From: Bacteroidota bacterium
Lineage (GTDB): Bacteria; Bacteroidota; Rhodothermia; JANXDC01
Assembly (NCBI GenBank): GCA_025998875.1
Contig: AP024675.1
Coordinates: 1,058,501 to 1,122,500, forward strand
DNA: 64,000 bases
Direction: 5' to 3'
Shown: one piece after another, positions 18,739-28,543 of the stretch
How positions within the stretch are numbered: the stretch's first letter is position 1
Layout of the letters: each line of letters starts with the position of its first letter
The notes under the pieces: generated by a model
What the model saw: the letters and a program-made list of their open reading frames with translations, nothing else
Told to the model about the DNA's origin: nothing
The model's database searches: none
Made by a program: the position numbers and the translations under genes

Positions 18739-21700
18739 ATGGGGCCGGAATTTCTTTTCGTCTCCGCCTCCGCCGGATCGGGTAAAACGCATCGCCTGAC
18801 CGCCCGTCTCATCCGCTTGCTCCTCGACCCCCGGGAGCCGTACCGGGATCTGCACCATGTGCTGGCCATCACCTTCACCAATAACGCGGCGCGGGAAATG
18901 CGCCGTCGGCTTCTGGACTGGCTCAAAGGCGCGGCCCGCGGAGAAGCAAGCCGGCTCCGCTATCTCCAGGAGGCCTTCCCTGAGGCCATTCGTCCCCCAT
19001 GGACGGAGGCGGACTGGCGCGAGCATGCGCGCCGGCTTCTGGAAGAGCTCCTGGAGCGCTACGGAGAGCTTGCTCTGCAGACCATCGACAGCTTTGTGAG
19101 CAAGCTCCTGCGGGCTACGGCTACGGAGTTCGGCCTGCATCCCGGACTGGAGCTCCTGCTCGACTACCGGCCGCTTCTGCAGCAGGCCCTGGAGCGCTAT
19201 CTGGAGGAGCTCTTCAGCACACCAGAGGCGGAGCAACCCCTCGAGGAGTTGCTGGAGCTTATCGAGGAAACAAGCCAGCGCTACCTCTGGAATCCCCAAA
19301 AAGAGCTGGAGCGAGCGCTGGTCCGCCTCTACGGACAGCTCACCTCCCACGGAGAGCTCGCGTATCGCTTCCCCGAACCGGGGGAGCTCGAGCGCATCCG
19401 GGCTACACTGAGGGCGCTGACCGAGGAGATGGACCGGGTTCTGGAGCGATGGCGGGCCCTGGGGCTGGACCTCAGGCGCAATTTCGCCTCGCTCCTGGAG
19501 GATCTGCGGGCCGGCAAGCTGGAGGCGCTCCTGGAGCGCAGCCTGGATCAGCCGGCGTTCAAAAATGGACCCGACGTGCGGCGCGCCGAAGCCGAATTGG
19601 ATCCATTGCGGAAGCGGCTCCAGGGGCTGCGCCGCCGGTATGGACGCTTCCTGGCGCGGGCCCGATATGCGCCGTATCTGCGCCTGTACTCCCGACTGCG
19701 CCATGCGCTCGAAGCCCTGGAGCGCGAGGAGGGCCGACTGCATCTGGCCGCGGCCACCCGGCTCCTGCTCCGCAAACTCTCCCGGCAGGAGATACCGGAT
19801 ATCTACTTCCGGCTGGGGGACCGAATCTACCACTACCTGATCGACGAGTTTCAAGACACCTCCCCCCTGCAGTGGGCCGTGCTCTATCCCCTCGTAGAGG
19901 AAGCCCTGGCCCGCGGGGGGAGCTTGTTCCTGGTCGGGGATACGAAACAGGCCATCTACGGCTTCCGAGGCGGAGACTGGCAGATCATGGCCCGGATGCG
20001 GGAGCGGGAGGTCTTCCCCTCAGCTCCGGCGCGCATCGAAGAGCTCAGGTATAACTACCGGAGCGATGGCCTGATCCTGGAATTTGTCCGCCGGGTCTTT
20101 GAGGAGTCTGTGGCCCGCCACATCCAGGATGAGGCCGGACAAAACCCATATCTGGAACGTTACTGGAAAGCCAGCGGACTGGCCGCTGTGCGCCAGTGCC
20201 CGTTGCCGGGCCGCGAAGAGGCCGGATATGTCCGCTATGTGCGTCTTTCGGAATCCGAAATAGAACCGGCCCGGGTGGGCGAGGCGATCGTGGAGACCCT
20301 GCGCGCGGCCTTCGCACGAGGATACGCCTGGGGGGAGATGGCCGTTCTGGCCCCCCGCAACCGGGACGTGCTCCAGGTGGCGGCCTGGCTTGCGGAGGCC
20401 GGCATCCCCTCGGTTTCCCATTCCAGCCTGGACGTACGCAGCCGGTTTGTGACCGGATCCCTGCTGGCCCTGCTCACCTTTCTGGACTCCCCGATCCAGG
20501 ATCGGGCCTTCGCAACCGTGCTCCTGGGCCCCCTTCGGCCGCCGGAGCTCTCCGTACAGGAGGTCCGCCGATTTCTGCAGCGCAACCGATCCCGTCCCCT
20601 GTATGTTGCTTTTCGGGAGCGCTACCCGGACCTGTGGGCCCGCTATTTTGAGCGGCTTTTCGTCCGGGTGGGCTACCTGCCCCTCTACGATCTGGTCGTG
20701 GAGATCTACCAGACCTGGAGGCTTCTGGAACGCTTCCCCGAGGAGGGGGCCACATGGGCTAAACTGCTTCAGGTCGTGCGCCGTTTCGAGGAGAGCGATC
20801 AGGGTAGCCTGCGCGATTTCCTGGAATACGCCGAGGAGGAAACCGAAGACGAGGACTGGGATGTGCCCGTAGCCGAGGGCCTGGATGCGGTCAGCTGCAT
20901 GAGCGTACATAAGGCAAAAGGGCTGGAATTCCCGTTCCTGCTGGTGTACTGGCCGGACCGGCCTCCCGCCTCCGATACGCAGTACATCGGCCCCGTGCCC
21001 CCGGGAAGGGAGTCTGCTGCGATGAGTCTGTGGTACCTGAGTGAATCCGTCGCTCGGGCGGATCCCGAACTGCAGGCGGCCCGAGATCATTATCGGGCCA
21101 TGGGGGTCATCGATGCGCTCTGCCGGCTGTACGTGGCCCTGACGCGCGCCCGACACGAACTGCATTGCTTCTGGATCGATTCCCGACGGCCCGCCCTGGG
21201 ACGTTTTCTGCCAGCCGCCTCCTGCGAGCTGGGCCGGCCCGCCGTGCGATCCCCTGCCTCCGAGGCGCCGGCTGAGGTGGGCTTCCCCTGGCCGGAAGCT
21301 CGCGGGCCCGGCACACCCCGGCATCCCCGCACCTTCGACCCTGACGAAGTACAACGCGGGGAATTCTGGCATGCTGTCCTGGCCCGTATCCACCGGCTCG
21401 AGCCCGACCTGCAGGGACAGGTGCTCTCCGCCATAGAGCGGGTGCTCGCCCGACGCCCGGAGTGGGCGCGCTGGGCTGAAGAGGGCCAGCTTCAGATCCC
21501 CGCCTTTCTGCAACGAGCCGATGTGCGTCCGTTTTTTATGGACCGGCCCGGGCGTCTTGTGTACACAGAACTGGAAGTGCTCGGGCTCGCCGGCGAACTC
21601 TACCGGATCGACCGCGTGGTCTGCGACCCGGATCAGGTCTGGATACTGGATTTCAAGACCGGAACCCCCCGTCCGGAGGACGCAGCCCAGGTGCGTCTCT

Positions 21701-21771
21701 ATGCCACCCTGCTTCGAAATCGGTGGCCGGATCGGCCTATCCAGACCCGCCTGCTGTACGTGGAGGGCTGA
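18739..21771 (+). CDS. AddA-like helicase-nuclease (UvrD family)
   Basis: A 1010-residue SF1 helicase fused to a PD-(D/E)XK nuclease. Walker A is SASAGSGKT (residues 9-17) followed by AITFTNNAAREM; motif II is LIDEFQDTSPLQW near 366; GDTKQAIYGFRGGD, YNYRS and MSVHKAKGLEFP are motifs III, IV and V/VI. The C-terminal nuclease shows YRIDRVV, ILDFKTG and QVRLYATLL. AddA works with AddB to process double-strand ends for recombination. It begins 5 bases after the propeller gene and ends 6 bases before the AddB-like gene. Confidence 0.9.
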   Translation: MGPEFLFVSASAGSGKTHRLTARLIRLLLDPREPYRDLHHVLAITFTNNAAREMRRRLLDWLKGAARGEASRLRYLQEAFPEAIRPPWTEADWREHARRLLEELLERYGELALQTIDSFVSKLLRATATEFGLHPGLELLLDYRPLLQQALERYLEELFSTPEAEQPLEELLELIEETSQRYLWNPQKELERALVRLYGQLTSHGELAYRFPEPGELERIRATLRALTEEMDRVLERWRALGLDLRRNFASLLEDLRAGKLEALLERSLDQPAFKNGPDVRRAEAELDPLRKRLQGLRRRYGRFLARARYAPYLRLYSRLRHALEALEREEGRLHLAAATRLLLRKLSRQEIPDIYFRLGDRIYHYLIDEFQDTSPLQWAVLYPLVEEALARGGSLFLVGDTKQAIYGFRGGDWQIMARMREREVFPSAPARIEELRYNYRSDGLILEFVRRVFEESVARHIQDEAGQNPYLERYWKASGLAAVRQCPLPGREEAGYVRYVRLSESEIEPARVGEAIVETLRAAFARGYAWGEMAVLAPRNRDVLQVAAWLAEAGIPSVSHSSLDVRSRFVTGSLLALLTFLDSPIQDRAFATVLLGPLRPPELSVQEVRRFLQRNRSRPLYVAFRERYPDLWARYFERLFVRVGYLPLYDLVVEIYQTWRLLERFPEEGATWAKLLQVVRRFEESDQGSLRDFLEYAEEETEDEDWDVPVAEGLDAVSCMSVHKAKGLEFPFLLVYWPDRPPASDTQYIGPVPPGRESAAMSLWYLSESVARADPELQAARDHYRAMGVIDALCRLYVALTRARHELHCFWIDSRRPALGRFLPAASCELGRPAVRSPASEAPAEVGFPWPEARGPGTPRHPRTFDPDEVQRGEFWHAVLARIHRLEPDLQGQVLSAIERVLARRPEWARWAEEGQLQIPAFLQRADVRPFFMDRPGRLVYTELEVLGLAGELYRIDRVVCDPDQVWILDFKTGTPRPEDAAQVRLYATLLRNRWPDRPIQTRLLYVEG

Positions 21772-21777
21772 GGAGGG

Positions 21778-24633
21778 ATGTTGCGCCTCTTACCCCCCGG
21801 AGCGGACCTCCTCTCCGCGGTGCTGGAGGAACTGCGGGGCCAGGGAGGAGACTGGAGGCAGAACCTGGTGCTCTTCCCGGGCCGCCGACCGGCGCACATG
21901 CTGCGCCGACGGCTGGCTCTTCGGGAGGGAGAGGTGCTTTTTCCGCCCCAGATCTACGCCGTACAGGACTGGATCGAAACCCTCGTTCACGAAGTGCTGG
22001 CCCTGCCGGGTCGGAGGGCGGATGATCTGGACGCTTTGGCTCTCCTGTATGCCGTCCACCGGGATATGCCCCGGAGGCTGCGCCTGGGGGAAAGACATTA
22101 CGAGAGCCTGGACCGGTTTCTCCCCGTCGGGGTCCGGTTGCTCCAGGAGCTGGAGGAGCTCTATCTGGCCGACTTCTCCCCAGGGCGCCTGAGGCACGTG
22201 CTCACCGAGGCGGGCCTGCCTGATGGGGAGCAGGTGGCGGCGTACTTCGATCGCTTCTACACCGCTCTGGAGCGCGAGGGGCTGTGGACGCGCGCCCGAT
22301 ACGTGCGTGCCGTGGCCGATCGGATCGAAGCCCTGGAACTGCCTTATGCGCGCATCCTGGTCGCCGGAATGTATGCTTTCGCCGCGGCCGAGGCCCGGCT
22401 TTTTGGCGCCCTGCTGGGCCGTCCCAACGCGCTGGGCCTGTTTCTGCAGGGGCCGGGACTGGAAGAGGCCCTTGCCCGACTCAATCTGCCCCGGGACGAA
22501 ATCTCCCTGGACGCCGCAGCCGAGCCGTTCCGGGAGACCCGATTCCACTTTGTGCGCGCCCCGGACCGACACGGGCAGGTGCTGGCGCTGGCCGAAGCAT
22601 TGCGCAGGGCGCATGAAGCCTCCGGTGGGCCGCTGGATGAGCGCACCGTTGTGGTGCTTCCCGCCTCGGATGCGCTTTTCCCCGTCCTGTTCTGGGGGCT
22701 GGCCGCCCTGCCGGAAGGGGAGCCCTACAATATCTCGATGGGCTATCCCGTGGTGCGCACCCCCGTTTTTGGGTTTCTTCGCCTGCTGCTAAGGGCGCTG
22801 GATACGGAAGTCGATGGTGCCCTTTCGGTTTCCGCATACCGGGCCTTTCTGCTTCATCCCTATACCAAGAACCTGCGCTACGGGGATCGGACCTCCGAGG
22901 TCACGCGTATGCTCGTACACGCCGTCGAAGAACGGCTAATGGGCTCGGAGTTCCGTCTTCGCGTGCGCCTGCAGGAGCTGGAGCGTCCGGGCCAGTGGGC
23001 CGAGGAATTAGCCCGGACGCTTCAGGCTGCCTCGCTGACCATAACGGGCGGGGAGCTCGTCGAGCACCTTCGCTGGTTGCATGATCAGACGCTGCGCGCC
23101 CTCGCCGGCGCTCGGGATCTGGGCGATCTGGCCCGCCGCGCTCGACAGCTCCTGCTCCTTGTGGCCGAACAAAGCACGGCGAGCGCACATCCCTACTTCG
23201 AGCCCTTCGCCGGACGACTTCTGGAAGCGCTCGAGGCCCTGGCGCGTTCTCGGCTGGCCCGGGAACGGGCGCATCGTCCGGCCGCCTACTTGCGCATCCT
23301 GGAGCAATATCTGGGAGGAGTGCAGGTGCCCTTCGAGGGTACGCCCGTGGCCGGACTGCAGATACTCGGGATGCTGGAGACCCGAGGACTCCGCTTTCGC
23401 TCCGTATACGTGCTCGACGCCAACGAGTCCATATTGCCCGACGAACCCCCGCCGGCCGTGTTCCTGTCAGAAGGGCTCCGGCGCCGGCTTGGGCTGGAAA
23501 GACGTCGGGATCGGGAACGCCTGATGCGCTACTGGTTCGAAACCCTCCTGCGGGGCGCCGAGGAAGTGTATCTCTTCTACACGGAGGATCTGCGAACCGG
23601 CAAAGGGGAAAGAAGCCGCTTCGTCGAGCGGCTCATCTGGGAGCGGGAAAACCAAACGGGCCGGCCGGAAGCGGAAATCCAGGTCCGATATCGGGCCAGC
23701 CTCCGCAACCCTCGCCCGGAGCCCGTGCCCAAAGATCCGGAGCTGGCCGCCTGGCTTCGAAGGCGTACCTACAGCGCCAGAGCACTGGATCTGTATCTGC
23801 GCTGTCCGATCCGTTTTTACTACCAGAGCGTGCTGGGCCTGGAAGAAGAGGGGCTCCGTACAGATGAGCTCGACGGCCGCGAGGTGGGCTCGATCGTGCA
23901 TGAGGTGCTGAGGCGCTTTTTTGAGCCTTTCCTGGGCCATCCCCTGCAGGCCGACGTGCTCCGGGGGTCGATCGATCGCCTCCGTCACGAAGTGCGAGCC
24001 TGCTTCCGGGAGCGCTACGGAGAAAACCCCGCCCCGGCCGTGCGGCTTTTCCGCCGGCAGGTTGAGCGTCAGCTCGAACGCTTCCTGTTCCGCTATCAGA
24101 TCCCCCTGCTTGAGCGAGAGCCCGTCCGGATCATAGCCCTTGAGGCGCGTCTCGGGGTCACCTGGCAGGGGGTGCGCCTGGAGGGCATCGTAGACCGCAT
24201 AGAGGTGCGCGGGGACCGCTATGTCGTCCTGGACTACAAGACCGGATCGGGCCAGGGGGATCTCTACGGGATTCGCCCCGACAGCCTGCGTCCCGAAGAC
24301 CGAAGCAGCTGGGGACGCGCGATCGGATCGGTACAGCTGGTGCTCTATCGCCGGCTCTGCGCCGAAGCCCATGGCCTGAGGCCCGATCAGGTCGAGGTGC
24401 GCTACCTGTTTCTGGGTCGCAACCGTCTGGGAGCGGAAATCGAAGACGCCCGGATGGGATCGGACGTGCAGGCAAGTTGTGCACAGGTCGAGGCCGTGTT
24501 GGAGCGGCTTTTTGAGGAGCTCTTCGACCCCGATATGCCCTTTCTGCCCCCGGACCGGCTGGAGCTGGCCTGCCCGGGATGCCCGTTTCAGGCCATCTGC
24601 GGCACGACCTGGGTGAGGGGGTGGGGATCCTGA
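21778..24633 (+). CDS. AddB-like nuclease of the PD-(D/E)XK superfamily
   Basis: A 951-residue partner of the AddA-like helicase. The N-terminal half is helicase-like but has no Walker A, as in AddB. The nuclease domain near residue 800-830 contains GIVDRIEV and VVLDYKTGSG. An iron-sulfur staple is visible: one cysteine in LRCPIRFYYQ (about residue 675) and a C-terminal C-x2-C-x5-C (CPGCPFQAIC, about 932-941), exactly the AddB pattern. It probably acts with the preceding protein as an end-processing complex. Confidence 0.88.
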   Translation: MLRLLPPGADLLSAVLEELRGQGGDWRQNLVLFPGRRPAHMLRRRLALREGEVLFPPQIYAVQDWIETLVHEVLALPGRRADDLDALALLYAVHRDMPRRLRLGERHYESLDRFLPVGVRLLQELEELYLADFSPGRLRHVLTEAGLPDGEQVAAYFDRFYTALEREGLWTRARYVRAVADRIEALELPYARILVAGMYAFAAAEARLFGALLGRPNALGLFLQGPGLEEALARLNLPRDEISLDAAAEPFRETRFHFVRAPDRHGQVLALAEALRRAHEASGGPLDERTVVVLPASDALFPVLFWGLAALPEGEPYNISMGYPVVRTPVFGFLRLLLRALDTEVDGALSVSAYRAFLLHPYTKNLRYGDRTSEVTRMLVHAVEERLMGSEFRLRVRLQELERPGQWAEELARTLQAASLTITGGELVEHLRWLHDQTLRALAGARDLGDLARRARQLLLLVAEQSTASAHPYFEPFAGRLLEALEALARSRLARERAHRPAAYLRILEQYLGGVQVPFEGTPVAGLQILGMLETRGLRFRSVYVLDANESILPDEPPPAVFLSEGLRRRLGLERRRDRERLMRYWFETLLRGAEEVYLFYTEDLRTGKGERSRFVERLIWERENQTGRPEAEIQVRYRASLRNPRPEPVPKDPELAAWLRRRTYSARALDLYLRCPIRFYYQSVLGLEEEGLRTDELDGREVGSIVHEVLRRFFEPFLGHPLQADVLRGSIDRLRHEVRACFRERYGENPAPAVRLFRRQVERQLERFLFRYQIPLLEREPVRIIALEARLGVTWQGVRLEGIVDRIEVRGDRYVVLDYKTGSGQGDLYGIRPDSLRPEDRSSWGRAIGSVQLVLYRRLCAEAHGLRPDQVEVRYLFLGRNRLGAEIEDARMGSDVQASCAQVEAVLERLFEELFDPDMPFLPPDRLELACPGCPFQAICGTTWVRGWGS

Positions 24634-24723
24634 GGGCCGAAAGCCGCTCCGAAGCCGGGTGCTCTGGATCGGAAGGAGCAGGCTACCGCATCTTATCCGC
24701 GATCAACCGGCTGGAGGGTGGAT

Positions 24724-25755
24724 ATGCGAGCGGCGGTCATCAGGGGTCACGGAGGACCGGAGGTGGTCGAGATCTGCGAACTGCCCACCCCGGAGCCCGG
24801 TCCGGGACAGGTACGCTTGCGCGTCTATGCGACGGCCCTCAATCACCTGGACCTGTGGGTGCGGCGGGGCATCCCCGGGGTGCCGCCCGCCTTTCCCCAT
24901 GTGGGGGGATGTGACATCGCCGGAACCATCGATGCGCTGGGGCCGGGCGTGGAGGGATGGGAGGTGGGCCAGCGCGTCGTGGTCAATCCCCAGCTTTCCT
25001 GCGGTCGGTGCCGCTACTGCCTGCGTGGCCAGGATAACCTCTGTCTGCAGTTTGCCATCGTGGGGGAACACACCTGGGGCGGGATGGCGGAATACGTGCT
25101 CGTGCCCGCGGCCAACCTGGAGCCCATCCCGGAAGGGTTCAGCTTCGAGGAGGCGGCCGCCTGCGCGCTCGTCTTCCCCACCGCCTGGCGCATGCTCCTG
25201 ACCGGCGCCCGCCTGCAACCCGGAGAGACCGTGCTCGTGCTGGGCGCAGGAGGAGGGGTGAACACGGCAGCCATTCAGATCGCCAAGCTCCTCGGCTGCG
25301 AGGTCTGGGTTACGGCGGGCTCGGAGGAGAAAATGCGCCGGGCCCGGGAGCTGGGGGCTGACTGGGTGCTTTCGTATCGCGACCCGGACTGGTCCCGCCG
25401 GGTATGGGAGCGCACGGATAAGCGGGGCGTGGACGTGATCGTGGATAACGTGGGGCAGGCCACCTGGGCGACCAGCTTGCGGCTCCTGGCCCGGGAGGGT
25501 AGGCTCGTGACCGTTGGAGCCACTACAGGGCCGATCGGCGAAACGGACATCCGCTATGTGTTCTGGCGCCAGCTGCGCATCATCGGCTCCACCATGGCCA
25601 ACCGGGCCGAGTTCATGGACGTCTTTCGACTCATCTGGCGTCGTCAGCTCCGGCCCGTGATCGATCGGGTTCTGCCCCTGGAGGAGGCACGCCGGGCGCA
25701 TGAGATCCTGGAGCGCGGAGAGCAGTTCGGGAAAATCGTCCTGCGCGTCAGCTGA
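24724..25755 (+). CDS. zinc-binding medium-chain dehydrogenase/quinone oxidoreductase
   Basis: A 343-residue MDR-family NAD(P)H-dependent oxidoreductase. The N-terminal GroES-like domain has the structural zinc cysteines in CGRCRYCLRGQDNLC and the catalytic-region segment GGCDIAGTI; the Rossmann motif is LGAGGGVNTAAIQIAK. The usual Zn-ADH catalytic GHE motif is replaced by HVGGCD, and substrate cannot be predicted. I start at ATG 24724, with GGAGG 7 bases before it; a GTG 6 bases upstream is the alternative. Confidence 0.85.
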   Translation: MRAAVIRGHGGPEVVEICELPTPEPGPGQVRLRVYATALNHLDLWVRRGIPGVPPAFPHVGGCDIAGTIDALGPGVEGWEVGQRVVVNPQLSCGRCRYCLRGQDNLCLQFAIVGEHTWGGMAEYVLVPAANLEPIPEGFSFEEAAACALVFPTAWRMLLTGARLQPGETVLVLGAGGGVNTAAIQIAKLLGCEVWVTAGSEEKMRRARELGADWVLSYRDPDWSRRVWERTDKRGVDVIVDNVGQATWATSLRLLAREGRLVTVGATTGPIGETDIRYVFWRQLRIIGSTMANRAEFMDVFRLIWRRQLRPVIDRVLPLEEARRAHEILERGEQFGKIVLRVS

Positions 25756-25811
25756 ACCCGGAACCCGGCAGGCCTTTCCGCTTTAAAAGAGCGAATCGCC
25801 AATGGAGCGCT

Positions 25812-27173
25812 ATGCAGAGCCTCGATGTCGGGCCACCGATCGGGACACACCCCACGGCGGCTTTCTGCACGCTGGGCTGTAAGCTCAACTTCGCCGAGAC
25901 AAGCACCCTCCGGCGGCAGTTTGCCGCCCACGGTTTCGAGCTCGTCGAAGCCGACGAACCGGCCGACGTCTACGTGATCAATACCTGCGCCGTCACGGAG
26001 GCCGCCGAGCGGGATTGCCGAAAGATCATCCGCCGGTTGCTGCGACAGAACCCCGCCGCCTTCGTCATTGTGACGGGCTGCTACGCCCAGCTGCGCCCCG
26101 AGGAGATCGCCCGGATCCCGGGGGTAGACCTTGTGCTCGGGGCGGCTGAGAAGTTCCGCCTCTTTGAGTACGTGCGCGCCTTTCGCAAAAAGGCAGAGCC
26201 GGAGATCCGGGTTTCCTGCATCGACGGGCTCGAAGAGATCGATCCGGCCTATTCCTTTGGAGAGCGCACGCGCGCCTTTCTTAAGATTCAGGACGGATGC
26301 GATTACCGTTGCTCCTTCTGTACCATCCCCCGGGCCCGAGGGCCGAGCCGCAGCGTACCCCTGCAGACCGTGCTGGAGCAGGTCCGGGCGCTCGCCGAGG
26401 AGGGCGTGCAGGAGATCGTCTTAAGCGGGGTCAACGTGGGCGACTACGGCCGCAAGATGGGCACTTCGCTTCTGGAGCTGCTACAGGCGCTCGATGAGAT
26501 CGGCTCCATAGCCCGATACCGGATCAGCTCCATCGAGCCGAACCTGCTCAGCCCGGAGATCATCGATTTTGTGGCCTCTTCGGAACGCTTCATGCCCCAT
26601 TTCCACATCCCCCTGCAGAGCGGATCCGACGCCATCCTGGCCCGCATGCGGCGCCGCTATCGGCGTGCACTCTACGCCGAACGGGTCTACTACATCAAAG
26701 AGCGCATACCGGACGCCTGCATCGGGGTGGATGTGATTGTGGGCTTTCCGGGCGAAACCGAGGAGCGCTTCCAGGAGACGTACACGTTCCTGGAGGAGCT
26801 TCCGGTTTCCTACCTGCACGTCTTTACCTACTCGGAGCGCCCCGGCACACCGGCGGCCTCGATGGAGGGGGTCGTGCCCATCCCCGTGCGCGCGGAACGC
26901 AATCGGATGCTGCGCCTGCTGTCGCAGGCCAAGCGCGAGGCCTTTTACGCCGAACACGCCGGGACCATCCGACCCGTACTCGTAGAAGCCGCCGAACAGG
27001 ACGGAAGGCTCAGCGGGTTTACGGACAACTACATCCGGGTGGTTCTGCCGGCCCAGCCAGAGCTGATCAACCGCATCGTGCCGGTGCGCCTGGGGCATCC
27101 GGAAGGGACCGAGTGCGTTTCCGGAAGCCTTCCAGAAAAGACCCCTCCCATCGGGATGCCTTTTCCGGGGTGA
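25812..27173 (+). CDS. mtaB: tRNA t6A37 methylthiotransferase MtaB
   Basis: A 453-residue radical-SAM enzyme that adds a methylthio group to t6A37 in tRNA. The N-terminal Fe-S domain has TLGCKLNFAET, NTCAVTEAA and TGCYAQ; the radical-SAM cluster motif is DGCDYRCSFCTIPRARG near residue 161. The sequence GCKLN (rather than GCQMN) marks MtaB rather than MiaB. A TRAM-like segment is at the C-terminus. It is followed 3 bases later by the GGCT-fold gene. A true MiaB is encoded at 56.7 kb. Confidence 0.93.
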   Translation: MQSLDVGPPIGTHPTAAFCTLGCKLNFAETSTLRRQFAAHGFELVEADEPADVYVINTCAVTEAAERDCRKIIRRLLRQNPAAFVIVTGCYAQLRPEEIARIPGVDLVLGAAEKFRLFEYVRAFRKKAEPEIRVSCIDGLEEIDPAYSFGERTRAFLKIQDGCDYRCSFCTIPRARGPSRSVPLQTVLEQVRALAEEGVQEIVLSGVNVGDYGRKMGTSLLELLQALDEIGSIARYRISSIEPNLLSPEIIDFVASSERFMPHFHIPLQSGSDAILARMRRRYRRALYAERVYYIKERIPDACIGVDVIVGFPGETEERFQETYTFLEELPVSYLHVFTYSERPGTPAASMEGVVPIPVRAERNRMLRLLSQAKREAFYAEHAGTIRPVLVEAAEQDGRLSGFTDNYIRVVLPAQPELINRIVPVRLGHPEGTECVSGSLPEKTPPIGMPFPG

Positions 27174-27176
27174 GCT

Positions 27177-27650
27177 ATGTGGGTGTACTTTTTCGCCTAC
27201 GGCCACAACATGAACGTGGCCAACCTGAAGCGTGCCGGCATAGAGCCCATGGAACAGCAGCCGGCCGTACTGGAGGATTTTCGACTCGTCTTCAATAAAC
27301 CCGGCCCCCGGCCGGGGGAGGGATACGCCAACATCGAACCCGATCCGGGATCCCGCGTGGAGGGTGTGCTCTATAGCCTGCAGGAGCAGGATCTGGAGAA
27401 GCTCGATTCCCTCGTGGGCACCCCCCATGCCTACGAGCGGCATACCCTGCCGGTACGCACGGCCGAGGGAGAAACGGTGCGCGCCTACGTCTACCGCGCC
27501 AACCCCGCCGTGGTGCGGCCAAACCTGAAGCCCTCTACGGCCTACCTGCTCGATCTGCTGGCCGCGCGCGCCCTGCTGAGCCCGGAATACGTGCGCATGC
27601 TCTCGGAGATCGAGACGCTCGAGACGGCGCTCCGCAACCCCCCGGCCTGA
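27177..27650 (+). CDS. gamma-glutamylcyclotransferase-fold protein
   Basis: A 157-residue protein of the GGCT/AIG2 fold. The substrate-loop motif is FFAYGHNMNV (usually YGSNM, here with H in place of S), followed by FRLVFNKPGPRPGEGYANIEP and VEGVLYSL. Members cleave gamma-glutamyl amines or related compounds to 5-oxoproline, but many are uncharacterised, so the substrate is not assigned. It shares an operon with mtaB and ends right against the stop of the convergent outer-membrane gene. Confidence 0.8.
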   Translation: MWVYFFAYGHNMNVANLKRAGIEPMEQQPAVLEDFRLVFNKPGPRPGEGYANIEPDPGSRVEGVLYSLQEQDLEKLDSLVGTPHAYERHTLPVRTAEGETVRAYVYRANPAVVRPNLKPSTAYLLDLLAARALLSPEYVRMLSEIETLETALRNPPA

Positions 27651-28325
27651 TTACCACATCCGTCCGAAATAGAGCACCAGTTGCGGAGAAGCGAAAACCC
27701 GCTGTCGGGGGCTCTCCATCATGAGCTCCACGCCCGTCGGAAGCCAGCTCACCGCATACAGCAGCCCCACCCCCTGCAGGGAGCGGAAATTCGTGCCAAA
27801 ATTGGCCCCCAGACCGAACTGCAGCGTTGCCCCGCCTATGGCCCGACCATGAGGCAACCCCCCGATGGGATCGTAGGGCCGACCGGTAGACGGATTCCAG
27901 TACGGGCTTACCCAGCCAAACGTGGGACCCAGGCTCACAAGCACATAGGGGCGGAAAGAATCCACCAGCTCATCCCGAAATAGTCGGTGCTGCACGCCCA
28001 CCTGCAGGGGCAGAAGCAAAAGCCGGTTCAGCTTACCCGGAATGATCGTGTTGCCGAAATAGTCGACAACAAACTGAAACTCCTTTTCGTCTTTGCCGGC
28101 ACCGAGCTCCAGGCTCAGAAAACCCACCCAGTCTCTTCCCAGCGTGCGCAGGTAGCTGCCCCCGATGCCAAATCCGTTGTTGGAAAAGATGAGCGAAAAA
28201 GCGGCCCCCTGTCGGACTACCTCCTCCGGACCCTGTACTCGGGCGGGACGCTCGATGACGACCTGCGCCCGGCCAACCTGCATCAGAGTTCCCAGAAGCA
28301 GAAACAAGCCCAGTGCGTACCGCAT
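27651..28325 (-). CDS. outer-membrane beta-barrel protein, unknown function
   Basis: A 224-residue exported protein: signal peptide ALGLFLLLGTLMQVGRAQ, then alternating strands such as LLLLPLQVGVQHRLF and PYVLVSLGPTFGWV, ending in VLYFGRMW. This resembles the small porin-like barrels of Bacteroidota. I start at ATG 28325, with AAGGAA 7 bases before it; the frame is open further upstream without a signal peptide. Convergent with the GGCT gene with no gap between stops, and divergent from tonB. Confidence 0.75.
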   Translation of the reverse strand: MRYALGLFLLLGTLMQVGRAQVVIERPARVQGPEEVVRQGAAFSLIFSNNGFGIGGSYLRTLGRDWVGFLSLELGAGKDEKEFQFVVDYFGNTIIPGKLNRLLLLPLQVGVQHRLFRDELVDSFRPYVLVSLGPTFGWVSPYWNPSTGRPYDPIGGLPHGRAIGGATLQFGLGANFGTNFRSLQGVGLLYAVSWLPTGVELMMESPRQRVFASPQLVLYFGRMW

Positions 28326-28369
28326 CGCGCCGTTCCTTGAACCTGATCGGTGGGACGTCCCAATAAAAA

Positions 28370-28399
28370 CAAAAGTAACGCTTTTCTCTTCAGATGCAA
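28370..28399 (-). promoter_or_regulatory. candidate promoter of the outer-membrane barrel gene
   Basis: On the minus strand TTGCAT (28399-28394) and TACTTTTG (28377-28370) are 16 bases apart; the second is a perfect TAnnTTTG -7 box. It lies 44 bases before the gene start. Confidence 0.55.
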
Positions 28400-28461
28400 G
28401 GCTCCCTCCGGGCCCCAGAACCCGGCCCCTGCTCCACCTCGCCCGGCGCCTCGAGGGGATT

Positions 28462-28487
28462 AGTTTCATACTTTAAACTCTGAAACT
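28462..28487 (+). repeat. 26-base near-palindrome between the barrel gene and tonB
   Basis: Arms AGTTTCA (28462-28468) and TGAAACT (28481-28487) are exact inverted repeats around a centre TTTAAA; 22 of 26 positions are symmetric. It lies in the divergent intergenic region, about 57 bases before tonB, and looks like a dimeric regulator site. Confidence 0.5.
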
Positions 28488-28543
28488 CCTCTGTTGAAGA
28501 GAACGTATATCAAGGAGGAAAAAGCCTCGGGAGGACAGAAGCC

